Assembly: GCA_027627225.1 (NCBI GenBank) | Contig: CM051030.1 | Location: 2,187,501-2,251,500, forward strand | Direction: 5' to 3' | Source of the DNA: Congeria kusceri | Taxonomy: Eukaryota; Mollusca; Bivalvia; Myida; Dreissenidae | DNA: 64,000 nucleotides | Shown: piece after piece, positions 49,274-60,668 of the stretch | How the letters are laid out: every line of letters begins with the position of its first letter | Numbering within the stretch: position 1 is the first letter of the stretch | Notes under the pieces: model-generated | The model's database searches: none | What the model was told of the DNA's origin: nothing | The model's input: the letters and a program-made list of their open reading frames with translations, nothing else | Made by a program: the position numbers and the translations under genes

Positions 49274-49771
49274 AGGGACTGTGTTAACGAAAAAATTGGC
49301 TTCCTATTGCACTATAAATTATATTATTTGATAGAAATGCGCTTAAGTAAGTCATATGCATTAAATAAATAAAAACAATAAAACATTAAGATATTTGATG
49401 AAAAACAAATCAGCAAAAAAGCCTCGTGAAATTAAAACCTCAAGCGGGTATCGAACTCACGACTTAGGATCCATACAAAGAAATGACAGTAGACAGGGCT
49501 TTAACCAACTGCGCTATCATGCTTGGTAAGGTGTCGTGTGTAAACTATGGTTATACAAAATGCTCACAATTCTGACGTCACAATGTGAACAGGAAAGGGC
49601 CAAACAAACACAACCTATATTATAAATTGAATTTTATCTCAGATTCTGTACACTCTTTTCCCAATATATATACCCTGTTTTAACCATTATTATATGTCAG
49701 TATTAATATATAAATTTCAGATTTTGTAAAGAAATTGCACGCTTGAGGCCCTTTTCCAAGACATAATCCCT
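49274..49771. mobile_element. Family A TTAA-flanked element (498 bp) with minus-strand tRNA-like head
   Basis: TTAA at 49270-49273 and 49772-49775, with ends AGGGACTG and AATCCCT. On the minus strand about 49439-49528 contains a perfect A box (tagcgcagttgg) and B box (agttcgatacc) in tRNA order. Confidence 0.75.
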
Positions 49772-50022
49772 TTAAGTTGTACTTATGTGAATATTTCAGA
49801 TCATTGATTTCTGCTTACAAAAGGGTAAAATACTAAACATCATACTATTTTAATGTAAAAAGACATATACATGACACGGTTACGTACTTGTTATGAATAT
49901 AAGAAATTTATTTAAAAAAGTTTTGTTTATAAGGAGCTTTGGGAAAACATACCCTGCAGTAAGACAATATCAGATTTTGCCACAACTGTCCATACAGCAA
50001 AAATATACTAGTAGTAAGTTTT

Positions 50023-50102
50023 GTGCGGACACGAGCAGTGCTGGACGTGCATGTTCAGTAAGGAAGAATGTCCGCTCGGTAATAGCGGTATGTTGTTTTC
50101 TA
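50023..50102 (+). pseudogene. Decayed partial duplicate of the RING exon and its donor site
   Basis: About 80 bases align without gaps (offset 896) to 49127-49206, the last 65 bases of the RING exon plus the start of its intron. About 8 of 65 exon bases differ. In the original frame it reads CGHEQCWTCMFSKEECPLGN. The final zinc ligand Cys is now Gly (tgt to ggt), and two other changes alter residues (R to Q, S to T); the other five are silent. The donor g|gtatgt is kept, but no pyrimidine-rich acceptor precedes the copy and the first half of the RING is missing. It is therefore most likely a non-functional remnant of a ~0.9-kb tandem duplication. The excess of silent changes would also fit a duplicate that was used for a time. 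Confidence 0.85.
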
Positions 50103-50799
50103 CTGTAAATTTTCTTTTGCTGTGTATAAATTTCGAGCATTTTTGAAAAACGGCTCATTCACGCAGTCTCTAATTCGCGTATTTGTGATTTGTATCAGTA
50201 TCAATAAAAATTTGTTGATTATCATGCAAAAAGAACATTTGCAAGGATCTTAAATTCGCGCTACGGACATGCCACAAAATACACGAAATAGACTAATGTA
50301 GAAGATAATTATTGTATAAAAGTAAATCTATGAAATTCATACTTTCATTGATTACTGTAACTTATAAACTGGGTATAATATAGGTTATTCAATAAAATTA
50401 ATGTAAATATTTATCTGCCTTGGGAGAAATAGTAGACACTGTTCACCCACCCCTAGTTTGATACTATTCATGCATTTCAGTGAACAAAAATAACTACCTG
50501 AATGAAAATAAACACAAATAAACATGCAGTTTCATGAATTATTTTGTCTCATGTTTATTGGTTTTCATAGCAGCCGAAAAAAGGTAATTTTAATACGTAA
50601 ATAAAGACATAACAGACACTCTTGTGAAGAAAGAGTCCTTGAGCCCCCAAGAAATTAATGGAAACCGAAATGAAACGTTGCGTGCAGCCAAAGAATCATG
50701 GCACAGACGCGCCTAAAATAGTCGCATTAATTGTTCGATAATGATATTTCTCTCTCTGCAGTCTCCCTGGTAACAGTTTATAAGAAAGTATCTGTTTTT
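50103..50799. other. Intronic stretch
   Basis: No feature recognised. Confidence 0.5.
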
Positions 50800-51190
50800 C
50801 AGGGGCCAACCTTAAAAAATTGTTTGTTTGCCATTGCCCGGGTTGCTGGTAACGGGTAGGTAGGTAGGCAATTTTATTTTTTTTGGAAAACAAATTCAAA
50901 TTTATGAATGATTCATTTAGCGTCACAAGTTTGATAAAACATGATTAGAATTGCATTATGATATGGCCTATTATAAGCAATGGTCTAGCTGATACAGTTA
51001 ATTTATAAACCCAATAAAAAAAAAGACCTAAATGAAAGAAGACCGAGCTTTTATTTAACCCAAAGAAAAATAGAATATTCAGAATAAAAAAACCCAAACT
51101 GTTTGATTTAATAAACAAAAACTTTTGAGTTGGGACTTTTTTGTCGGGTAGGTAGGCAATGGCAAGCAAAGTTAATTTTAATGTTGGCCT
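50800..51190. mobile_element. Family G-related TIR element
   Basis: Inverted ends aggggccaacctt / aatgttggcct and inner tgccattgcccgg…ggtaggtaggtaggca / gggtaggtaggcaatggca. It shares the GGTAGGTAGG motif with the other G elements. Confidence 0.75.
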
Positions 51191-51665
51191 CATCTTGCAA
51201 ATAAAAGAACAGGTACTATTATTGTTGTTGCAACAGGCAACTAAGAACACTCCTAGGTGGGTTTTATTTGGGTTGTGAATCCATCAATTCAATATCTTGT
51301 GCAATTACTGGTGCAGTTTAATGCCTCACAAGGTGCAGACAGATCAGTGATAATTACCTGGGATTGGCTTCATTGCTGATAAAAACTTTCATTATTATTA
51401 TGATAATTTCACATTCCTGTTACGATAACAACAAGCATTTGATGTATTTATTTGATCTATTTCATCTATTCACTTTCTACAATGTTGCATGTTATCAAAT
51501 GTTTACTACTGGAAATATGTAGATTTTTACCTGTTCTGGCTTTGACTATGTCAGGAACATACTAAGTTTAGTAAATATATTTAAAAAACTAACTTATATG
51601 TTTGTCTGCCCGAAAATTGGTCAACTTGGTAGTGTTTGTGACTCCTCTAATACCAAACTCGTTAG
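51191..51665. other. Intronic stretch
   Basis: No feature recognised. Confidence 0.5.
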
Positions 51666-51725
51666 AGTGGTCTCCCCTGCTGTGCTTCATTAATCCAGGG
51701 GAGATCACTGTGAGGTGTTTGTGTT
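51666..51725. repeat. Family H small hairpin, copy 2
   Basis: agtggtctcccc / ggggagatcact, followed by gtgaggtgtttg as in copy 1. The loop differs. Confidence 0.75.
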
Positions 51726-52035
51726 AAGGATGGGCCCGTATTCACCAACTTGTGCTTAGATTTAAGACTTAGAATAAAGAGTATTCTTGAAACTTGACTG
51801 TTCAAAGAACGCTGTGAAATTGAATCTCACTAGGTATTTACCCACTCTCAATGCAGCATTCTTTATTTAGAACGATGTGTTAATAATATAAGCAACATTG
51901 GTATCCAGCATATTTGCGAATGCAGAATATTTTTTTTTTAGTCTGGAGTCTTTTCTTAATTCTAAAGTCTAAGAATTGATTGGTGAATATGGACCCAGAT
52001 CTCTTTGCAAATTTCATTGTATCATTTTGAATGTA

Positions 52036-52376
52036 ATAAGGCGTAAAAAAAATATGTTTGTTTCAGGTAACATGCCCAAAAAAATCAGGGTAGGTAGGTC
52101 GGGATTTTTTTTGTTTTTTTTTGGTAAATGGTCAAATTGAAGACTCTATAAAACTCAATAAATATTCAAAACGTATCAGTAATATACTTAAACATTGTTT
52201 TTAAGTGGATACTATCAAAACAAAGCACTTATTTATCCAGAAACTCCTTTAATTATTGAAAAAGGTAAATAAACCAAAAATCAATATGACAAACCCAATA
52301 AAATGTTCTAGGGTAGGGGCATTTTTTGAGGGTAGGTCGGGTTACCTGAAACAAACATATCTTTTTTTACGCCTAA
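52036..52376. mobile_element. Family G MITE, copy 2
   Basis: Ends aaggcgtaaaaaaaatatgt and catatctttttttacgccta are inverted, with inner tttcaggtaac / gttacctgaaa. About 90% like 28580-28915 by eye. It ends 34 bases before a coding exon. Confidence 0.88.
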
Positions 52377-52410
52377 TCAATGTTAAAATTAATATTTATT
52401 TTTTTTTCAG

Positions 52411-52563
52411 GCGTTTTACTCCGACACTACAGTCAGAACAACCTGGATTATCGGCCCAAACTAAAGACGAACGGACACTTCACAACGTACATGCAGACTA
52501 GACCCGACAAAGACACGTCACACTGCCAAACACCACAACCTCAGAGGCCCCAATCTGCTGCAG
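52411..52563 (+). CDS. Third shared coding exon (51 codons, partial gene continues beyond)
   Basis: Bounded by a polypyrimidine acceptor (tttttttttcag, ends 52410) and donor gcag|gtaaac (52564). It has 153 bases, phase 1 in and out, and continues the frame of the RING exon: the split Gly codon is g+gc, followed by V-L-L-R-H-Y-S-Q-N-N-L-D-Y-R-P-K. The remainder is polar, rich in Thr, Gln and Pro (HCQTPQPQRPQSAA), and matches no domain I recognise; it is probably a linker after the RING. It corresponds to residues 784-833 of the long isoform. The G-family transposon (52036-52376) ends only about 34 bases before the exon, so it lies next to the branch-point region. I found no further exon in 52564-64000 that was open, phase 1 and repeat-free, so the next one is probably beyond the window. 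Confidence 0.85.
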
Positions 52564-52770
52564 GTAAACTTTGTTGTTTTTGGTGTTTCAGAAGATATTC
52601 AGGATATTCAGTGTTTTGCCTAATAAACGCCCCCACTGTAATAAACGCCCCCCATCCCCCCACAAAATAAATTACTTCCAAACCTCCATGCCTAATTGAT
52701 GCCCTCATTTTGCATTAAACACTTAATGCACATGCGTCCAAGATGCTTGTTTTTATTAATCTTTGAAAGA

Positions 52771-52980
52771 CGTGGCTCGTCGTGAGAAAACGGGTCTTAA
52801 TGCATGTGCGTAAAGTGTCGTCGCACTGTTGGCTTTTATCGTATTTTCTGTCCCTTCTAAAGATAAATCCACTGTAGGCGGAAGGTGCCGTCCTGGATTA
52901 GCCTGTGCGACTGCACAGGCTAATCCAGGACGAAACTTTACGCACATGCATTAAGACCGATTTTCCCACAACACACCTTA
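52771..52980. mobile_element. Family B palindromic MITE, copy 7 (internal deletion)
   Basis: The left hairpin is lost (gtgtcgtcgcactgttggct). The right hairpin and both termini are kept. Confidence 0.88.
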
Positions 52981-53113
52981 AATGTTTTTACAATATGCTT
53001 CAGAGTCATGCTGATATAATACGACAGATTACCAAAAACTGGACTCATAATAAACGCACCCATTACGGAAAATGGAAAGCACCAGCGTGTTTATTAAAAA
53101 AAGAAAGAAAAGA

Positions 53114-53316
53114 GTTCCGTTTCTGGTCTCGTGCCCAAAAAAATAAGGGTCGGTAGGTAGGAATTTTTTTATAGTTTACTATAATTTTTTATGATGGGAG
53201 AATGGTTTGTGTTGTACACGGTAACAGTCTTTTTCAGACTTTATTATTTGGGGACCAAACATATGTAGGGTCGGCACCAAAAGTAAAGAGTCAGTCGGGA
53301 GACCAGAAACGGGACT
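53114..53316. mobile_element. Family G-related TIR element, small form
   Basis: Ends agttccgtttctggtctc / gagaccagaaacgggact. The interior has gggtcggtaggtagg and gtagggtcgg motifs. Confidence 0.8.
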
Positions 53317-53497
53317 ACTTTTTTGGGGGGAGGCCTTAGGAAAATTATACAGTATTCAGTGTTTTAGACTTATATTTCCCCTCGCAATTATAGTTATTAA
53401 ATAACAAATATGTATATATAGTAAAAACTGTTATGATTGGGCTTAAGGTCAAAATTATACAAACATTAACTTTGGTATTGTTAAGACAATTGTATAT

Positions 53498-53762
53498 ATG
53501 TGGCGCGTCGTGAGAAAACCGGTCTTAATGCATGTGCTTAAAGAGTCGTCCCGGATTAGCCTGTGCAGTCCGCACAGGCTAATCCAGGATGGCACTTTCC
53601 GCCTACGGTGGATTTATGTTTAGACGAGACTTTCTTGAAACAGAAAATACCATAAAAGTGGAAAGTGCCGTCCCAGATTAGCCTGTGCGGACTGCATATG
53701 CTAATCCGGGACGACACTTTATGCACATGCATTAAGTCCGGTTTTCCCACGACGCCCCTCAT
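53498..53762. mobile_element. Family B palindromic MITE, copy 8
   Basis: Full-length with both hairpins; ends tggcgcgtcgtgagaaaacc and ccacgacgcccctcat. Confidence 0.92.
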
Positions 53763-54356
53763 ATGCTTCTTTAATGTTTGCAGACAAATTTTCCATAAAA
53801 TTAATGTGCATTCTTTGTTCTGTACCTAAGTTATTTCTATGTAGGTATTATTTTGACTTTAACAACACAATCACTATGCTCAAAACTCTGCTTGGTCATT
53901 ATTATACATTCATTTCATAAGTTAATTATGATTGTAGAGGTAAATATCCCTTCACCACAAAGCTGGCAACTGCTTTTTGCAGATTGTTTGTTAAGAAATA
54001 GATTTGATCAGGCATGGCAATTTGTATCGCACCATGAAATTTTATGCACAAATATGTTGATAGTGTGGTTTCACTGTTGATAGTGTGGTTTCACTGTTGA
54101 TAGTGTGGTTTCACTCTATTTGCTAATTTATACATTTATTTCCTAAGGTTATTATGATTTTAAATGTTTGTTGACCACCATGGTGACAACTTCTTTTCTC
54201 AGACTGTTTGTTTAGTCGTAGATTTTTATCAGGAATAGAGATTTGTGTTGCACCAGGCAATGTTATGCACATATATGTTCATTAATGTGCAGCTCATTGA
54301 AGTTTCATACAGTTCAGAACAATCTACAGATCCGAATAATCTGAGGCGCAAAAATA
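53763..54356. repeat. Intronic stretch with a 20-bp x3 array and a diverged duplication
   Basis: 54058-54117 has three units of gatagtgtggtttcactgtt. The segments around 53890-54045 and 54125-54290 are diverged duplicates (catttatttcctaaggttat…tgattgtag/tgattttaa; gcaccat/gcaccag; atgcacatatatgtt). Confidence 0.7.
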
Positions 54357-54625
54357 GTCCTGTTTCTCGTTTCCCGACCGACCCTTTACTTTTGCTGCCG
54401 ACCCTACATATTTTTGGTCCAAAAATAATAAAGACTGAAAAAGACTGTTACCATGTACAACACAAACCATTCTCCCCCGCCCCTAAAGTTTAGCGACAGA
54501 TGTTTTCCATGAAATCTGTATTCGTCAGATTTAAAATAATTTTAAATGTTTTTTTACTGAAATGTGTCTTTAAAAAAAAGTAATAAAAAAACCCCCACCC
54601 TACCTAAATTTTTTGATACACACAA
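54357..54625. mobile_element. Family G-related fragment (inverted)
   Basis: Begins gtcctgtttctcgtttcccg, the complement of the right end of 53114-53316, with ccgaccctacatatttttgg inside. The far end is degraded (cccaccctacctaaatt). Confidence 0.65.
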
Positions 54626-55161
54626 TTTGTTTTTTGGCATAATGCAATGAAATGCAGTGCACTGAAACGAAATTCATTAATTTTCTTCGCTATTTAGGGA
54701 ACAGCAGTCTGTGAAAATAAATGATGTTGGCCTCTATAGACAGTAGATTTTGTATGGTACATGCATTCACCATTATCAATGCTTAGCAATGCAGAATTTT
54801 TCAGTGATTTCTTGTAACTTCTCCAACTTGCTTCACAAACATTTCACAATACAGTTGCCAGCTATTGTACTTCATACAGGTTTTAAATGTCTCCAGACAC
54901 CACCAGTCAACGGCTATTTATGTGGGTTGTAAAGAAGTTTGGCACATGGAGAGATTTTTCTGAAGGGCTTAATACTGTTCAACATTAATTAATTGCAGAT
55001 GTGAATGGCTGCCGTATTATGCCAAGTACACACTTGTACACACTGGTGGTGAGGTGTAGGCATTTGTATGAGCATAATAATGATAGCTGCAACAACTGCT
55101 TTATCAGAATACCAAACGAACAAAAACCCACATACTGGAAACGGTATTTCACCCTATGGTC
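54626..55161. other. Intronic stretch
   Basis: No feature supported. An acceptor-like attgcag at 54998 precedes an open frame that I reject as an exon. Confidence 0.4.
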
Positions 55162-55494
55162 AGGGGCACGGAAATACCAAAATTGTTTACTTGTCTATGG
55201 ACAAGTTCATTGCAAATTTCTACTTGTCTGCATGCAACAGTCACTTGTCCAAATAAAATATTGTTTTCATCCCAGGCCTTCCTGATATATGTTTTCATTA
55301 AATGATAAATAAAACACAAGTTGTTATTGATATGCATAAGAATATAATAATATGATAAATAACTTCCAACTTGTACATAATTTTCACACCCTAAAATTGT
55401 ACTTGTGCATGGACAGCTTGACGTGAAAAGTTTACGTGTCCAACAGTCAAATTACCCGCATCGGATAAGTCGGGCATAGGATTCCCACACCCCT
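55162..55494. mobile_element. Family C MITE, copy 3
   Basis: Ends aggggcacggaaatacc and ggattcccacacccct; the interior has cttgtctatggacaag and acttgtccaa. Confidence 0.8.
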
Positions 55495-57992
55495 GCATTT
55501 GGTATTTATATACTGCTTTGACTTGTTCTTGAATGGATGCCCACACAACTTTTGTGGAAATGAGATGTTTCTACACTGTAAGACTAGAAAACAATATTTG
55601 GCATTGGTAACAAATTAGTTGCTTAAAACCTGCAAACGTTGAAAGAGAAATTGCATTGACTGATTTCACGTGTTGTTGTTGACTTTCCACAGTTGTTTAG
55701 TTTAAACATATTTATTTCTCTTGTACAATTGGCAAATATACAAATACATTCACAATACAATAACAATAAGAAAAGGATTGAAACGAAAGAATTAAATTCT
55801 TATATGGTTTCTCTCCTTGAAATTGTTTTTACACATATAAATGGCAAGTTTTTATAGAACAAACGACAAACATTTATGCCAGCCAAAGATATATACATTA
55901 TAGATATGCTAAATTTTAGAAAGACAAATGAACAAGAAGACAAAAAAGGATTGGAGGATTGTTTCAAACCTGCAATTTCTGTTACTTTCATGTCTTTATC
56001 TTTATTGAAAATTTAATATTTATATTTCTTGAGCCTAACTTTACATAATTCAGTGAAGAGAAAGAGACAATTACATGTATTATCAAAATGCTATCTGAAC
56101 TCCAGGTGATTCTACTCGAAACATTTTCCAACTGCAGGTTTTGCTAGTATAAATCTACTGTCTAAATACTGGAAATTGAGGTGTGAAACCATTGACATTT
56201 CACTTGACATTTATTATAAGCAGAAAGCTAAGCAAAGTAAATATTAAACACACACAATCAGTCTGGCAAATTAACAGATCAGATTCAGCATTAACATTTG
56301 AATATGAACAAACATAAATAAATGGCAGTTTGCGACAGGTACAACAGTATCATACTCAATCAACCCTTGATTTATTTGGGACCAAACTGGCATAATAAGG
56401 GACCTCCATACAAAAAGAAGCTAGGAGAATGTCACAGTATTTTGGAGGTCTGAGGATCTACTGACTGATAAGCCCCAGCTGTATGAAGGCTTTGTTTGGG
56501 GTAGTAAAACATGGGGCCCCACAAGTCTGGTGATGTACATGGTTCATCTGGAAGCTACATGACTGTGTCAAATAGAAAACAAATGTGAATGCATTAGAAA
56601 TAGGTATATTTTGTTTCTTGATTTGAATGTTTTGTACTTAAGACAGATGTCTTAATAATTTTTGCTAACAGTAAAAATTATAATGGTCAGCTGTGGCTTC
56701 CTCATTTATGATAAGCCTTGAAAAAACAACAACGTTATATTGAGTAAAAATGAGGTAGATAAAAATATTATTTGTAAATTTCATATTAGAAGGTTGTTTA
56801 TTGAGTGTAAGAAACATTCTTCTTTTTCTCAGTTTTCTTAAAAATGAACAAAAAGGCCTATTGCATCATATATCTGCAATGGTATCCATGCTACATCCTT
56901 TTCATGATTTCTGTGATAGTTGTCAGTTATGCATGACATTTTAATTTTAATGGTAATCAGCACGCATATTTTTAGAATTGTAATGTCTTTTTATAAAAAT
57001 CTTCAGATCTAGTTCTTCCGTTTCACATGATTCTCATTTTGACCAGCAATTTTGCATGATGCTCATGATTGCACTTTGTTCGGCAATAACTCACGGTTGC
57101 TCGCACTTTTCGAATAATCACAAGGTCGAATTCATTGAATATTGTGCTATCTGCATTACACATGACTGACTGTAGAAATAATTTTCAGCTCACTTGAAAT
57201 GCTGTAGTCACATGATGCAAACCTGTGCTGGTATGCGGAAGAACTTGAAACAAATTGTTGGTGATAATTTTGTGATCATGTGATCATAGGATTGAGATTG
57301 ACCTTTATATCATGGGCATATGTTTCTGTGTGAGTGAATGACTTCCTATACATAATGTTTTACTTCATTTACTACCTTTTGCCCATAAAGATTACTTCAG
57401 GGGTTTAGTGTGAAACTGTTGTATCTACTTAACATCTCTGTAGCAGATACAACAGAGTCACACTGAACTCTTGACATGTCTTTTTTGTCAATTTTAATGG
57501 ATTACCTGCAAGGTCATCGTGGATTTTGAATCTTCTTATATTTCTTGAGTCTGAAAATAAGTAAAAATGATCCTACCATATGATTTCAAAATTATACTGC
57601 CAAGCTTCGTTATCTCGAAGTCACTGAAGTTTGTCATATCCAAGAAAAGATGTTTTAGTATTTTTTAGTCCAAACGTTCAGTATATTGTAATATAAGATG
57701 TGTACATATACTAAACTGGAAATCAGTGATCAGTGATCAATTATTCAATTAAAGTTTCATATACTCGTTTAAATTGGAGAAAACTTTGAGATGTACGTAT
57801 AGAAATTGGTGCGAAAATACTTGTTGGGATAGAAAACCACTTCTACATAACTGAAAATTCAAGTTATAACTTCCAGACAACTGTATTTATTTCATATAAA
57901 ATACAAAGGAAGAAAGTCAGGAATTATTTTCCACCTCAACGTATCCAGAACTTTGACTTAAGCAAGTTCGAGATAACAAAGTTCAGCTATAT
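55495..57992. other. Long intronic stretch
   Basis: 2.5 kb without a recognised repeat copy or splice-compatible exon. An inverted gttgtatctact / agatacaacag pair lies near 57420-57450. Confidence 0.5.
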
Positions 57993-58255
57993 ATGAGGCG
58001 TGTTGTGGGAAAACGAGGCTTAATGCATGTGCGTAAAGTGTCGTCCCGGATTAGCCTGTGCAGTTTGCACAGGCTAATCGGGGACGGCACTTTCCGCCTA
58101 CTGTGGATTTATGTTTAGAAGAGACTTCCTTGAAACAGAAAATACCATAAAAGTGTAAAGTGTTGTCCTGGATTAGCTTGTGTGGACTGCGCAGGCTAAT
58201 CTGGGACGACACTATGCACATGCATTAAGCCCAGTTTTCCCATGACACGCCTCAT
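57993..58255. mobile_element. Family B palindromic MITE, copy 9
   Basis: Full-length; ends atgaggcgtgttgtgggaaa and cccatgacacgcctcat, with both hairpins. Confidence 0.92.
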
Positions 58256-58686
58256 TTATTTCATTTACAGTTGTCATATGTATGCAATATGCACATTTTC
58301 ATTTCTTTTATTGCTAAGCGTGCTCGAAGATATATGGCTAGCTTGTATGACGGACAAGGCGGATACTTCATCAAAGTTGCCCCCTCAAAAACTACGCACT
58401 TTATTAATATCTTCTTTTGAAAACTACCTTCTCATGAATTCCATTCTTCTCCTATTTGCCCCCCTAAGAAATTTGCTATTTTGGGAGATTAGTGGTTTTA
58501 AAATTGATAAAATATGCAAATTTAAAAGCAAACAGATCTTAGGCAATTCAATAACCAGGTCATGTTGATCCAATAGTTTGTGCAGTCTTCCTGTTACTTG
58601 TTTATGTATTTTTTTAAATAAAGATTTATGGCTAATTTCTTTGATGGTGGTGTGTGGGGTATAGGGAATGAAGACTTGAAATTATT
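58256..58686. other. Intronic stretch
   Basis: No feature recognised. The open frame here starts within the family B end and has no domain. Confidence 0.45.
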
Positions 58687-58876
58687 AGACCCCAAAAAAT
58701 AAATTCTGTGTTTCAGGCAACGGTAAAAAAAAAAGTTTCATTAAAAGAAAAAATGAAAATTATCTAAAATCCGGCGAAAGTATTTCACGGAAAACAATTG
58801 TCGCTAAAAATTTTAAGGTTGGGGGGTTAGCGCAAGGTAGTTTCGGGTTGCCTGAAACATAGATTTTTTGGGGGCC
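58687..58876. mobile_element. Small TIR element related to family G termini
   Basis: Inverted ccccaaaaaataaattctg…tttcaggcaac and gttgcctgaaacatagattttttgggg enclose about 120 bp. Confidence 0.8.
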
Positions 58877-60050
58877 TTATTATCCGGCCTTCTTTGAAGT
58901 ATAATATACCACAAAAGTTTTGTGCTTTTGTGGACACATTACGCTTGTATTAGGCTTGTATTAGTATGACTGCTATTGGGATAAAGACATGAAATAGCGT
59001 TTTGATGATATTTTAATCTTTTGGTTGTGTTTTGTTCTTCCAATTTATCTGTAGACCAAATGTGTTGTTTGTTTGTAAACTGCAGCTTGTTTTATTGGAT
59101 TGAAAACAGATCTAAGATGCATTAAGCATATTTGGGTCTGCCGAACTTTAAAATGACAATTGTTGTTGTTGTTGATGTTTCTTGCTGATACTGTTTGTTG
59201 TTTGACAGTTATGTAAGATATGCAGCTAATGATTGATGACTTATTTCACATTCCATCCCAGTGCTGTGATTTTTATCTTTAAGAAATATTGTGGCAGTAA
59301 ATTATAAGAAAAACAAAACAAAACTATTCACCAGAATGTTGTTGTTGTGTCACATTTTGTAACACATGATGTATGTAATATGTTTAGTGCAAAAAAAGTA
59401 AGTTTCAATTTAATTACAACGTATTTGTTTCATAAAACACAAAAAAAGCACAATGACTTTACAGTTTATAGAGTACAGTGACATCTTTATGACTGTAACG
59501 CAGTGATTTTCTCTGGATTTCGAGAATATTTAGTTCCATAAGTTGTGCATTGTAACAGAGAGTTACAGTGACATTGCAGATTGTATGGCAAAAGTAAATA
59601 AAAACTTATTGCACCAGCATGGTGGCAAATTTATTAGAGCTTACTCAGCATGATTTGAATGAAAAGGCCTCTTGTTGTTACAAAGTTATTCACATTATTT
59701 ATTAAGATCGTTCTTCTGTAAACCTCCTGCAAAGTATTTGCTTTTTCATTGATTAAATAATTATGCATTCATGATATGTTGTACACAGAAGTGTAAATGT
59801 TACGAAAATTAACAATTTGCTTTACATTCACAATGTAGGCAGTATTTAGTAGCACATTTTCATTAATATTTATGGTATATTCTAAATTGACACGCAGAGT
59901 TTTCTATAGGCAAAGAACAAAATTCACTGTTGTTAGACTACCAATGAACAACCCGAACAAATAGTTCCGAAACTGTTAAATATAGTTTGCATTGTAATGG
60001 CAGAAAATGGTGTCAGGTCATGTTAGAATCAAAATAATTTTTGCCTTATC
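58877..60050. other. Intronic stretch
   Basis: No feature recognised. Confidence 0.5.
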
Positions 60051-60185
60051 ATTGTTTATTGGCTAATAAACACTGATTTGTCATTCTGATGCGCTTTATT
60101 AAACCACTCAGATTAACGCCCTCGTGGTTTAATTCATACGCATCAGAACTCCAAATTGTTGTTTATTAGCTGATAAACAACTCTA
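60051..60185. repeat. Hairpin element with ~40-bp arms
   Basis: Left arm tgtttattggctaataaaca…ctgatgcg pairs with right arm cgcatcag…tgtttattagctgataaaca; inner ttaaaccac / gtggtttaa continues the stem. Confidence 0.85.
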
Positions 60186-60405
60186 AATCAAACATTATTT
60201 TTTAAATAACAGCCTGGACAAAAGGTTGTACTTTTTAGTTTAAGTTCTAAGACTGTTAACTAGAGTGAGAGAGATCAGTTATGACTTTAAACGAGACGGT
60301 ACAATGCGTCTTCACGGTTCCATCCTATCTGATTCATAAAAATCAACAATGACAACGTCCAAGACATAACCAGCATTAACATGCTGAAATAGCGGCAAAC
60401 CATAT

Positions 60406-60579
60406 TTTTTTTTTTTTTTTTTTTTTTTTTCCGTTCAAAATATATTTTATTTTCCTCGTCAATAGGTGTGTGAGGGTCGAGGGCATCCCACTCCACACCG
60501 TACAGAGTTTACAAGAAATATATGCATATTATAACACATTTTATACATTTTACCATCAATAGCTTTTACATTACAATAT
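60406..60579 (-). mobile_element. Poly(A)-tailed retro-insertion with 9-bp target duplication
   Basis: The segment lies between two identical 9-mers, aaaccatat (60397-60405 and 60580-60588). On the minus strand it ends in a run of about 25 A, preceded at about 20 bases by aataaa (ggaaaataaaatatatt). These are the signs of LINE-mediated reverse transcription of a polyadenylated RNA, here a 174-bp 5'-truncated piece. The source RNA is not identified; the only open frame is short. Confidence 0.82.
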
Positions 60580-60668
60580 AAACCATATAATGGCTAATAT
60601 TCTCAACAACAATATGCTTTTGCATCCTATGGGAAGTAAATTGTTACTGTATGATCAAATGCTTGTTC

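Larger units (their letters stand above)
49192..52410 (+). other. Intron 2 (3.2 kb)
   Basis: gtatgt…cag intron containing a TTAA-flanked element (49274-49771), the decayed RING-exon duplicate (50023-50102), and two G-family elements. Confidence 0.85.

Noticed and set aside
52256..52501. 81-codon ORF overlapping the third shared exon in another frame
   Set aside because: It starts in the family G transposon and uses a frame incompatible with the RING exon; the phase-1 frame of 52411-52563 is the one that joins.
55001..55285. 94-codon ORF after an acceptor-like attgcag at 54998, phase-compatible with the gene
   Set aside because: More than a third of it lies in a family C MITE (from 55162), no donor in frame before the repeat is convincing, and no domain is present.
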